Source: Campylobacteraceae bacterium (lineage in GTDB: Bacteria; Campylobacterota; Campylobacteria; Campylobacterales; Sulfurovaceae). Taken from it: a stretch of DNA of 7,468 nucleotides. The stretch covers positions 1 to 7,468 of the forward strand of contig JALSPE010000049.1 in assembly GCA_026986085.1 (NCBI GenBank), written 5' to 3'. The notes beneath the pieces are model-generated. The model searched no databases and was not told the origin of the DNA. It worked only from the letters and a program-made list of their open reading frames with translations. The translations under genes and the position numbers were made by a program. Positions within the stretch are counted from its first letter, which is position 1. Every line of letters begins with the position of its first letter. Below, one piece after another: positions 1 through 5,702 of the stretch.

Positions 1-205
1 ATAATTTTAGCAAAAACAGTTTATATTTTAGGTTTTAGTGGCTAATTGGCACTATTGAGAAGCTATATCAATAAAATAAAGAGTTTAATTTTCGCACTTA
101 AATTATTATCTATATTTAATACAAAAGTTATCACAGCTCTTGAAATTTTAAATAACCTATTTATTTTTAAAGATACTGTAATAGCACTGTTTACTTTAAA
201 ATTTT

Positions 206-220
206 AGTTAAAATTAGGTG
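206..220 (+). repeat. 15-bp intergenic repeat, copy 1
   Basis: The segment AGTTAAAATTAGGTG is identical to 3188-3202. The similarity continues loosely on both sides: a TTAAAA-rich block precedes each copy and an A/T-rich block with AAATT follows. Both copies lie in non-coding DNA flanking the ATPase gene. In an AT-rich genome a 15-mer with this composition could recur by chance, so confidence that it is a real element is limited. Confidence 0.4.
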
Positions 221-293
221 CGAAATTTAAGTCATAGCTTTCTACGCAAAATTAATAAAGAATATTTTACCATTTTGTAATAGTAAATTGGAT

Positions 294-311
294 ATGAGAC
301 TTTAGTCTCAT
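294..311. repeat. Perfect stem-loop (7-bp stem, TTTA loop)
   Basis: ATGAGAC and GTCTCAT form a perfect 7-bp stem around a 4-nt loop. Neither strand has a run of T after the stem, so it does not look like a classical intrinsic terminator. It could still help end or stabilise the transcript of the ATPase gene, which reads into this region on the minus strand. A second hairpin of the same 18-nt size lies 50 bp away. Confidence 0.55.
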
Positions 312-361
312 CTAAAAGTTTATAAATATTTATATTAAGATTTGATTTTACTTAATTCTAG

Positions 362-379
362 GTAAGCCTAAAGGCTTAC
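362..379. repeat. Perfect stem-loop (7-bp stem, TAAA loop)
   Basis: GTAAGCC and GGCTTAC form a perfect 7-bp stem with a 4-nt loop. It is more GC-rich than the surroundings and so stands out. It lies about 146 bp downstream of the ATPase stop codon on the minus strand. No T-run follows on either strand, so a role as a Rho-independent terminator is doubtful. Confidence 0.55.
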
Positions 380-524
380 ATCCAATAACATTCTAATAAA
401 TGGTAATATGAAAATTGAAGATGAGTAGAGAGCTATGAGTTGAGTAAAAAGAAATCATCAATAATCTTCTATGTAAACTAAATTTATGGAAAAGAGACAA
501 GGCTCTATTGCATAACCCTTATCC

Positions 525-2870
525 CTAGTAACTTACTCTCCAAAGCAAGGCTATCTCATCGATATCTATTGCACTTTTTCTTGGTTTTATAAATATTGTA
601 TCTATTGGGTAGTTGTCTAAGCTATACTTTTCATTAAGTTCATCTATCTTCTCTTCTAACTCAGTTTGTAACTCCTCTAATTTATCTAATAAATCCTCTA
701 GTTTTGCTTCGGCTCTGCTTATGTCGCCTCTCTCTTTTAAAACTCTTCCACTCTTGTTTACAGCACTTCCTATTTTTGTTACACTGCTCTTACCAAATAG
801 AGCAGAGATAATAGATATTCCAGCTCCAATTAGCGAATTTGTCTGGTCTGATTTCTCTTTATCAACTTGTGCTTTTGCCCTCTCTATCTGCGACTCTACT
901 CTATCTATTTTAGATTTGTATCTATCTTTTAATTTATCTAACTCTATCTCAAATTTATCTTTTATGATATCTTGAACTCTAACTATAAAATCATCATAAC
1001 TCTCATCTATTTTAGATTCAACTCTTAACTTTTTGCACTTATACAGCTCTAACTTATTTGAACTGTATATATGCTCTTTTAACTCTCTTGCACAATATTT
1101 AAGCCCTTTATCTTCGGTTATAAACTCTGGTAAGTGCTTAAATTTGGCTTGGCTTGGTTTTTTTGTTGCAAAACTCTTTAAAGGCTTGTCTAACTCTTCA
1201 CTCTCATCCCAATTGCAACTGTTTAATCCATCTAAATTAAGCATAACTTCTAACTCTCTACTCTCATCAATACCTCTTCTTGAGTCAATATAGCAAACTT
1301 TAACCGAGGCTGCAACTGTTGGAGTGTATCTCTTTTTGCCAGTAATATCGGCTTCAAACCTCTGCGTTACACCTTTAGATAGAACAATATTACTTACATA
1401 CTCGCTATCGCTTTGCTCTTCGATTTTTGATGAACTCTGAGAACCTCCACCTAACTCTCGCTTTTTATCCTCCATAAGTTTTGATATATCATCTTTTTTA
1501 AGAGGACCTTTTAGGTAACTCATTACCCATCTTGTTCCAAAGAGCCTTATATCATCTAAGTGGGCACTCTTTAAAAAGAATGTTCTCTTTTGTAAATTTG
1601 CCAAAAGTGATGCTATCTCTTTCTTACTCAATACTGAGTCGCCCTTTCCTCCTAAGCCATCAATTACTCTCTCTATATCTTGAGTTGTCTGCAATCTTCC
1701 TATAAACCAAGTTCCAATATTGCTCAATCCTTTGTAGTCTAAATCTACAGGGTTTTGGGTGCTTAATACAACACCCAATCCATACGCTCTTGCTTGTTTA
1801 AGCAGGGTAATCATAGGCTCTTTGGATGGTGGGTTTTTAGTTGGAGGGAAAAAGCCATAAATCTCATCCATATAGAGCATAGCTCTAAGGCGATTGCTAC
1901 CACTTTGACGACGCATCCAAGCTACAACTTTATTTAAAAGCAAGGTTACAAAAAACATTCTTTGCGAATCATTAAGGTGTGCTATAGAGAAAATTGCAAC
2001 TTTAGCTTTTCCATCTTTGCCATATAGAAGCTTTTGAATATCTAAATCTTCGCCACTAAGCCACCCCATAAATGCAGGTGATGCAATTACAGAGTTGAAC
2101 TTGTTTGCTAATTTAAAACGCTCACTCTCGCTATAAAAACTCTCTAGTGGCAAAACTCCAATCTTCTTAAATGGTGGGTTGATAATTGCTCCAACAAGGG
2201 TATCTAGCCCCATTTGCATACCATTTTGCCAAGAATGAGCAATTATTTGAGATAGCAGTATAAAAGCTTTACTCTCTAAAGGGTTAGCCTCTTCTCCAAT
2301 AAGTGCCAATAAAGAGCCAACAGTGCTAGATAGATATGCGCTAAAATTATCGCTATCATCCATAATTTCATCATTTGGCTTAGATAGGGAGCTTAATATA
2401 TTTATAGGCACTCCAGAGCTAGAACCAGGGGTAAAGATAGTCTTATCTACAGAGGCAAACTTTTCAACCCTCTCCTCATCTTGCCCCCAGCTTAATACTC
2501 CTTCTCTCCACATATTGGCAACTTTTGCCGCATACTCTAGTGGATCTTCTCCTTTTGCTTTTGCATCATCTTCTACCCAAGGTTTAAAGCTAAGTGGAGA
2601 AAACGAAGGGTCAGTTAAAAGCATATCCCCCATATCCCCTTTTGGGTCAATTACAATTGATGGAATATTATCAATAGCAGCCTCTTCTAAAAGCCCAATA
2701 CCAAGCCCAGTCTTACCAGAGCCTGTCATACCAATAATAGCAGCATGAGTAGTGAAGTTTTTATTCTTTAACAGTGTTAAAGCCTCTGTTGTCTCAAAAC
2801 TCTTACTATCAACATCTTTACCAATATAAAATAGACCAGCCTTTTCATAAATATCTTTTAACTTATCCAA
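525..2870 (-). CDS. HerA/FtsK-superfamily ATPase (DUF87-like) with C-terminal coiled-coil hairpin
   Basis: The 781-aa protein is a predicted P-loop ATPase of the HerA/DUF87 type, a family that moves DNA or remodels complexes as hexamers. Visible motifs are Walker A GMTGSGKT (47-54), the DPKGD motif (75-79), Walker B MLYMDE (331-336) and the sensor-like LSTQNP (369-374). After about residue 470 there is a linker, a charged domain, then two helical coiled-coil stretches (roughly 635-680 and 712-750). These are separated by a Gly/Ser-rich hydrophobic segment (about 680-705), so the tail probably folds as an antiparallel hairpin. The start is TTG at 2870, 7 nt after an AAAAGGGG ribosome binding site. 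An ATG five bases upstream is out of frame and stops after five codons. No NurA, Sir2 or other usual HerA partner lies in the window. The family assignment is firm; the DNA substrate and cellular role are unknown. Confidence 0.88.
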   Translation of the reverse strand: MDKLKDIYEKAGLFYIGKDVDSKSFETTEALTLLKNKNFTTHAAIIGMTGSGKTGLGIGLLEEAAIDNIPSIVIDPKGDMGDMLLTDPSFSPLSFKPWVEDDAKAKGEDPLEYAAKVANMWREGVLSWGQDEERVEKFASVDKTIFTPGSSSGVPINILSSLSKPNDEIMDDSDNFSAYLSSTVGSLLALIGEEANPLESKAFILLSQIIAHSWQNGMQMGLDTLVGAIINPPFKKIGVLPLESFYSESERFKLANKFNSVIASPAFMGWLSGEDLDIQKLLYGKDGKAKVAIFSIAHLNDSQRMFFVTLLLNKVVAWMRRQSGSNRLRAMLYMDEIYGFFPPTKNPPSKEPMITLLKQARAYGLGVVLSTQNPVDLDYKGLSNIGTWFIGRLQTTQDIERVIDGLGGKGDSVLSKKEIASLLANLQKRTFFLKSAHLDDIRLFGTRWVMSYLKGPLKKDDISKLMEDKKRELGGGSQSSSKIEEQSDSEYVSNIVLSKGVTQRFEADITGKKRYTPTVAASVKVCYIDSRRGIDESRELEVMLNLDGLNSCNWDESEELDKPLKSFATKKPSQAKFKHLPEFITEDKGLKYCARELKEHIYSSNKLELYKCKKLRVESKIDESYDDFIVRVQDIIKDKFEIELDKLKDRYKSKIDRVESQIERAKAQVDKEKSDQTNSLIGAGISIISALFGKSSVTKIGSAVNKSGRVLKERGDISRAEAKLEDLLDKLEELQTELEEKIDELNEKYSLDNYPIDTIFIKPRKSAIDIDEIALLWRVSY

Positions 2871-3036
2871 ACCATTACCCCTTTTGCAAAATAGTTAATA
2901 TAAGTATATCAAAATTATGTTACTCTTTTATTAATTTTTTAAACATTAAAGTAGCTTTTATGGTGTAAAGTAGTGAGTTATTGGGGTTTATAAAAATTAT
3001 AGTATGTCAATTTGGTAAAGATAAAGTTGCTATAAA

Positions 3037-3071
3037 AAACAAAACAAACACGCAAATTCGTTCGCGTCTAT
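3037..3071 (+). repeat. 35-bp intergenic repeat, copy A
   Basis: This copy matches 3232-3266 at 32 of 35 positions. The shared core is ACACGCAAATTC followed by TTCGCGTCTAT after one variable base. The core has an internal imperfect dyad (ACGC ... GCGT). A more diverged copy lies on the opposite strand at 7112-7132. The element is confined to non-coding DNA in this window. Confidence 0.7.
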
Positions 3072-3084
3072 TGAACTTACTGCT

Positions 3085-3098
3085 AGAGTTTAAACTCT
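3085..3098. repeat. 14-bp perfect palindrome
   Basis: AGAGTTTAAACTCT is a perfect palindrome with no loop. It lies between repeat copy A and the hairpin at 3103-3120. The segment running from here into that hairpin (AACTCTTTTACCTCGAATAA and onward) resembles 7101-7123, which precedes the diverged third repeat copy, so it may be part of the same larger element. Confidence 0.5.
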
Positions 3099-3102
3099 TT
3101 TA

Positions 3103-3120
3103 CCTCGAATAAATTCGAGG
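3103..3120. repeat. Perfect 8-bp-arm inverted repeat
   Basis: CCTCGAAT and ATTCGAGG are perfect arms around AA. At 18 nt it is the same length as the hairpins at 294-311 and 362-379. It sits 31 bp after repeat copy A. Its left half, CTCGAATAAAT, recurs at 7113-7123, next to the third repeat copy. No T-run follows on the plus strand. It could be a structural part of the intergenic repeat or an operator-like site for an unknown protein. Confidence 0.55.
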
Positions 3121-3187
3121 ATCCAAAATAATTTTTAATTACATGACATCAAATATTAAATAACTTAACTTTTATATTTAAAAAATA

Positions 3188-3202
3188 AGTTAAAATTAGG
3201 TG
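3188..3202 (+). repeat. 15-bp intergenic repeat, copy 2
   Basis: This is an exact match to 206-220 in the same orientation. It lies between the two 35-bp repeat copies and is followed by an AAATT-containing block similar to that after copy 1. No function is visible. Confidence 0.4.
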
Positions 3203-3231
3203 TAAAAATTAAATAGTAAAAAAGCAATTTT

Positions 3232-3266
3232 AAACAAAACGGACACGCAAATTCATTCGCGTCTAT
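3232..3266 (+). repeat. 35-bp intergenic repeat, copy B
   Basis: This copy is in the same orientation as 3037-3071 and differs at three positions (AA to GG before ACACGC, and G to A in the central ATTCATTCG). The two copies start 195 bp apart. The intervening DNA differs between them, so this is a dispersed repeat and not a simple tandem or CRISPR arrangement. Confidence 0.7.
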
Positions 3267-3417
3267 ATGGGTTTAACCTTTATTACGCAAACAAATTGGT
3301 ATCTCCTAAAAGAAGCAATATTTTACTTTAAATACAAAAAAGATAAATATACTTTTTATCATTAATGATAGTATCTCCTCTATGCTCCTAGATGCTTATT
3401 TACTCTTATTATTTAAG

Positions 3418-4113
3418 CTATCTTTTTAGTAAATATAACCCCACAGCCTGAAGTGGTTTACCTTTAATATTGCCACAAGCTCCACTACTTTTTATATAGC
3501 TTTTAGCTTCTGCTACAGTTGTAAACTTTTTGTCAATTGCTTTACACATCTTTTTATATATTAAAGCACCCTTTTTGGCTGCCATTGCCTGACGCATATT
3601 TTTAGCTTTGGTATCACTTTTAAAATCAGCTTTTGCTAATGCTAATGCCTCTTTAAAGTTTACAACTTTTCCACCAAACTCTTTTGCAAATTTTTTAGCT
3701 GCCTCTTTTGTTCCAAATGCATATTTACTTACCTTTGCTGCCATAGTAGCAGGTTTAGAGCTACCAACAACATACCAAGCCTTATTTACAGGTATAAATT
3801 TAAGTGTGCTATTATCTACAACTTGAATATCACTTACACTCTTAGAGCTATTCATAGCCTCTACCAAGCAATACATAGAGCAAAATTGAGTCATCTTACC
3901 ATCAACTTTTGCTGCATGGTTTGTTCTGTAAAACATAGGCAAAGTCATTCCACATCTATTGCAATACATTTTACTTGAACCACTTTGCAAAATTTGAGCC
4001 TTTGCAAAAGGAACAGCTCTATAGTTTTTTGGCATCTTCATACCACTCTTCATCATACCCTCGGCACTAAGTAGTGCAACTAGCGTAAATATTAAAACCA
4101 ATACTCTTTTCAT
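3418..4113 (-). CDS. nosL: NosL-like periplasmic metal-binding protein with extra C-terminal domain
   Basis: The 231-aa protein resembles NosL, a copper-binding accessory protein of nitrous oxide reductase. It has a signal peptide (basic KR, hydrophobic 4-15, likely cleaved after LLSA at 17). It carries no lipobox Cys, unlike many NosL proteins, so it should be soluble in the periplasm. The NosL core shows CNRCGM (51-56), His66, DGKMTQFC (71-78), a further Cys82, and the AWYVVG and AF...A..F...GG.V.F.EAL patterns typical of the family. Residues about 178-231 form an extra tail with Cys190 and Cys213 and a final helix like that of small cytochromes c, but no CXXCH haem motif. AAGGA lies 5 nt before the ATG. 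No nosZ, nosD or nosF gene is nearby, so the partner may be elsewhere or the protein may serve another copper enzyme. Family assignment is good; the specific role is inferred. Confidence 0.82.
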   Translation of the reverse strand: MKRVLVLIFTLVALLSAEGMMKSGMKMPKNYRAVPFAKAQILQSGSSKMYCNRCGMTLPMFYRTNHAAKVDGKMTQFCSMYCLVEAMNSSKSVSDIQVVDNSTLKFIPVNKAWYVVGSSKPATMAAKVSKYAFGTKEAAKKFAKEFGGKVVNFKEALALAKADFKSDTKAKNMRQAMAAKKGALIYKKMCKAIDKKFTTVAEAKSYIKSSGACGNIKGKPLQAVGLYLLKR

Positions 4114-4136
4114 CTTAATCCTTAATATATAATTAC

Positions 4137-4189
4137 AATCATCTTATTTTAGGGGGCTATTGTTACTCTGTTAAGCTAATAAGATGATT
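4137..4189. promoter_or_regulatory. 12-bp perfect inverted repeat upstream of the NosL-like gene
   Basis: AATCATCTTATT (4137-4148) and AATAAGATGATT (4178-4189) are perfect complementary arms separated by 29 nt. The pair begins 23 bp upstream of the NosL-like start codon and lies between that gene and the small membrane protein gene. It could be a large-loop RNA stem in the NosL leader, a two-site operator, or part of the end of the upstream operon. The loop holds a TTAAC-AGA-GTAAC element on the minus strand, loosely like a CRP/FNR-family half-site pair but with wrong spacing. Confidence 0.55.
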
Positions 4190-4228
4190 AATAAAATATT
4201 AACTAAGGTTTGTTAAGTAAATGTTAAA

Positions 4229-4444
4229 TTACAACTTTACTCTTTTGTAAATTACAAAAGCAATTACCATAGAAAAAACTATATTTATTACAATTAATAC
4301 AAAGTCCGATTGTGTAGGCATAATAGATAGACTCTCCCCTAATTTTGGGTTACTAAATAGCCCCAAGAATGTAAAGATATAATCTATAATTTTGTAAACT
4401 ATATATGTAATAAAGTTATAAATAATAAAATTTAAAAAGCCCAT
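4229..4444 (-). CDS. Small two-helix membrane protein, unknown function
   Basis: The 71-aa protein has two hydrophobic segments (about residues 3-30 and 47-66) joined by a short loop (about 31-46) containing NPKLGES and TQSD. It ends in basic residues (YKRVKL), which fits an inner-membrane hairpin with the C-terminus in the cytoplasm. An AAAGG ribosome binding site lies 6 nt before the ATG. It starts 35 bp after the GNAT gene ends, on the same strand, so it is probably the last gene of the PPOX-GNAT operon, although a TATAAT just upstream could also give it its own promoter. I do not recognise a family. The codon use and AT content match its neighbours. Confidence 0.65.
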   Translation of the reverse strand: MGFLNFIIYNFITYIVYKIIDYIFTFLGLFSNPKLGESLSIMPTQSDFVLIVINIVFSMVIAFVIYKRVKL

Positions 4445-4470
4445 AAATTACCTTTATGCCAATTTTTTAT

Positions 4471-4476
4471 ATTATA
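4471..4476 (-). promoter_or_regulatory. Possible -10 box for the small membrane protein gene
   Basis: TATAAT on the minus strand lies 26 bp before the ATG at 4444. A TTAACA that resembles a -35 box sits 15 bp further upstream, inside the end of the GNAT gene; this spacing is short. It could drive the small gene independently of the operon. Confidence 0.35.
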
Positions 4477-4479
4477 CAA

Positions 4480-5034
4480 CTATTTACCTTTTGTTAAGCA
4501 TCCTAATTCCCAATATCTATTTCCATTAAATTCAAACTCTTTTAAGATATCTAAACCCAATTTTTTATGGTGGGCGTTAAATGAGCGAGGGTTTATCTTA
4601 TTTACAAAAGTCACCATTACAGGATATTTTTTACTCATCATCTCTAGTGCAAAATTAAAAATATTTGGTAAAACTTCGCTACCTCTTACACTCTTATCTA
4701 TAGATATTGGTCCATATTGGTAGCTATTTTTAGTAGAGAGTCTGTAACCCTTATACTCTATATTTGGTAAATCCTCTATCATCTCTTTAAAAATATCCCA
4801 TCTGCTGCAATACTCCCAAGATGCACTCATTACATAAGCTAAGACTCTACTCTTTTCAACCGCGATAAATAACCCTTGCTCCTTTTCTATAAGCTCTTTT
4901 AAGTCATCTTTTGTAAAGTTAGTTGTTACAAAACCATCTTTTTTATCTTCCTCTTTTATAGTATCTACCTGATACTTTTTATGCAACTCTAAAATAGACT
5001 CTATATCATTTAGTGTAGCTAATCTATACTCCAT
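4480..5034 (-). CDS. GNAT-family N-acetyltransferase
   Basis: The 184-aa protein is the usual length for the acetyl-CoA-dependent GNAT fold. It opens with the typical MEYRLATLNDIESILELH pattern. The strand with GLFIAVEKSRVLAYVM (54-69) fits the core, and the acetyl-CoA loop is at about 113-122. That loop reads VRGSEVL where the family consensus has RGxGxG or RGxGxA, so only the first glycine is kept. Motif B is clear: NPRSFNAHHKKLG (148-160). The substrate cannot be told from sequence. AAGGAG sits close before the ATG, and the gene begins 16 bp after the PPOX gene, so the two are very likely co-transcribed. The altered loop may mean weak or changed cofactor binding. Confidence 0.8.
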   Translation of the reverse strand: MEYRLATLNDIESILELHKKYQVDTIKEEDKKDGFVTTNFTKDDLKELIEKEQGLFIAVEKSRVLAYVMSASWEYCSRWDIFKEMIEDLPNIEYKGYRLSTKNSYQYGPISIDKSVRGSEVLPNIFNFALEMMSKKYPVMVTFVNKINPRSFNAHHKKLGLDILKEFEFNGNRYWELGCLTKGK

Positions 5035-5050
5035 ACTCTCTCCTTTTTAA

Positions 5051-5617
5051 TTATCTGTATCTCTTCATAACCTCTATTGTCTCTAAATCAATAGCTTCTG
5101 CCCTCTTGCTTAAATGCTCAATTATAAGATTATATCTGCTATCTGGTAACTTTTGTCCAACTTTTACTTTAAGTTTTATATTGTAAGGAACAATTTTTAC
5201 TACCTCTGTAGCATCAATAGCTTTTTTGTATATTGACTCATCTAAACTTTTGTATCCACCCTCACTTTGAAGCTTTTTCATTAATGCACTAAGGGCTTTG
5301 ATTTTTTCGCTTTTATCAAGCTCTATATCTGCAAAACCATCAATAACTACAGATTTAAAAAAGTGTGTAGCAGGACAAGCTAAGCCATCTTTTGAGCTAA
5401 AGTATGAAGGTATTATAGAGTAGGGTTTTGTAACACTAAAGCTTATATTTTTATTACATCTTAAATAATCCATCTTTCGTCCATTTTTGCTACCATGAAA
5501 ATAGATAAACTTATCAACTCTAACAAAATTAACAGGCACAGAGTATGGAGTAACACCTTTTGAGAGGGCTAATACACCATACTCGGCACAATCTAGTAAA
5601 TCTTCTATATCATCCAT
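5051..5617 (-). CDS. PPOX-fold flavoprotein, Nim-like (COG3467 type)
   Basis: The 188-aa protein belongs to the pyridoxamine 5'-phosphate oxidase-like split-barrel superfamily, in the group that includes NimA nitroimidazole-resistance proteins; members bind FMN or related cofactors as dimers. Supporting patterns are GVLALS (14-19), PYSVPVNF (24-31), YFHGSKNGRKMD (39-50), the CPATHFFKSV segment (81-90) and the VIDGFADIE strand followed by an ALSALMKKL helix (108-116). It is not true PdxH: it lacks that enzyme's length and C-terminal signature. Most relatives have about 10-15 more residues at the N-terminus (an MRRxDREI-like lead); none can be added here, as no start codon lies upstream in frame. 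AGGAG precedes the ATG by 5-6 nt. It is first in the operon and divergent from MocR. The actual substrate is unknown. Confidence 0.82.
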   Translation of the reverse strand: MDDIEDLLDCAEYGVLALSKGVTPYSVPVNFVRVDKFIYFHGSKNGRKMDYLRCNKNISFSVTKPYSIIPSYFSSKDGLACPATHFFKSVVIDGFADIELDKSEKIKALSALMKKLQSEGGYKSLDESIYKKAIDATEVVKIVPYNIKLKVKVGQKLPDSRYNLIIEHLSKRAEAIDLETIEVMKRYR

Positions 5618-5644
5618 TGAATCTCCTAATTTTTTTGGTATAAT
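5617..5644 (+). promoter_or_regulatory. Candidate promoter of the MocR gene
   Basis: TTGAAT (5617-5622) and a perfect TATAAT (5639-5644) are 16 bp apart. Transcription would start near 5651, giving a leader of about 50 nt before the proposed start. The -10 box overlaps the opposing -10 of the PPOX gene, so the two promoters probably exclude each other. Confidence 0.55.
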
Positions 5645-5668
5645 ATCAAGAAATTGTCATCTATACAA
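5640..5668 (-). promoter_or_regulatory. Candidate promoter of the PPOX-GNAT operon
   Basis: On the minus strand TTGTAT (5668-5663) and TATTAT (5645-5640) are 17 bp apart. The start site would be near 5633, leaving a short leader before the ribosome binding site. The -35 coincides with the first of two ATACAA repeats, a plausible place for a regulator to act. Confidence 0.45.
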
Positions 5669-5675
5669 TATACAA
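5663..5675. promoter_or_regulatory. Tandem ATACAA repeat, possible MocR operator
   Basis: ATACAA occurs at 5663-5668 and again at 5670-5675, one base apart, in the divergent promoter region. Characterised MocR proteins such as GabR and PdxR bind direct repeats in the shared region with their target gene. These are short, AT-rich copies, so the assignment to MocR is inference. Confidence 0.3.
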
Positions 5676-5691
5676 ATTTTTAAAAAAACTA

Positions 5692-5696
5692 AAGGA
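5692..5696 (+). promoter_or_regulatory. Ribosome binding site that decides the MocR start
   Basis: AAGGA lies in the divergent intergenic region with 6 nt before ATC 5703 and 3 nt before ATT 5700. In this window the AAGGA-like sites of the NosL, GNAT and PPOX genes stand 5-6 nt before their ATG. No comparable site precedes GTG 5970. The site therefore argues for translation starting at 5703 and so for retention of the winged-helix domain. Confidence 0.6.
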
Positions 5697-5702
5697 CAGA
5701 TT

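Larger units (their letters stand above)
1..524. other. Gene-free AT-rich intergenic stretch
   Basis: No open frame with a plausible start, ribosome binding site and length was seen on either strand. The stretch is very AT-rich and lies downstream of the minus-strand ATPase gene that ends at 525. It holds two perfect stem-loops (294-311 and 362-379) and a 15-bp segment (206-220) that recurs exactly at 3188-3202. A TTCGCAC near 92 and a GTGCGAA near 219 are inverted relative to each other. Nothing here looks like a tRNA, an insertion-sequence end or a CRISPR. Confidence 0.6.
2871..3417. other. 547-bp gene-free stretch rich in repeats and palindromes
   Basis: The region lies upstream of the ATPase gene and downstream of the NosL-like gene, both on the minus strand. 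No credible gene was seen. It holds two copies of a 35-bp repeat (3037-3071 and 3232-3266), palindromes at 3085-3098 and 3103-3120, the second 15-bp repeat copy (3188-3202) and a short palindrome ATCATTAATGAT (3358-3369). The ATPase promoter should lie in 2890-2940; a TATACT-like -10 on the minus strand at 2903-2908 is possible but has no good -35. Confidence 0.6.

Noticed and set aside
613..2748. Several open frames on the plus strand inside the ATPase gene
   Set aside because: They are antisense to a well-supported 781-aa gene, have serine/leucine-rich composition typical of antisense frames, lack ribosome binding sites and show no domain.
525..2870. HerA-based antiphage system (HerA-NurA, HerA-Sir2 or HerA-DUF4297)
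   Set aside because: No partner effector gene flanks the ATPase; both sides are non-coding and the next gene is NosL-like.
3037..3266. CRISPR array
   Set aside because: There are only two near copies 195 bp apart, with no regular spacers and no cas genes.
3608..3826. A 72-codon plus-strand frame inside the NosL-like gene
   Set aside because: It is antisense to a clear NosL-family protein with signal peptide and metal motifs.
5051..5617. True pyridoxamine 5'-phosphate oxidase (pdxH)
   Set aside because: The sequence pattern fits the Nim-like COG3467 group, not PdxH, and the typical PdxH C-terminus is absent.
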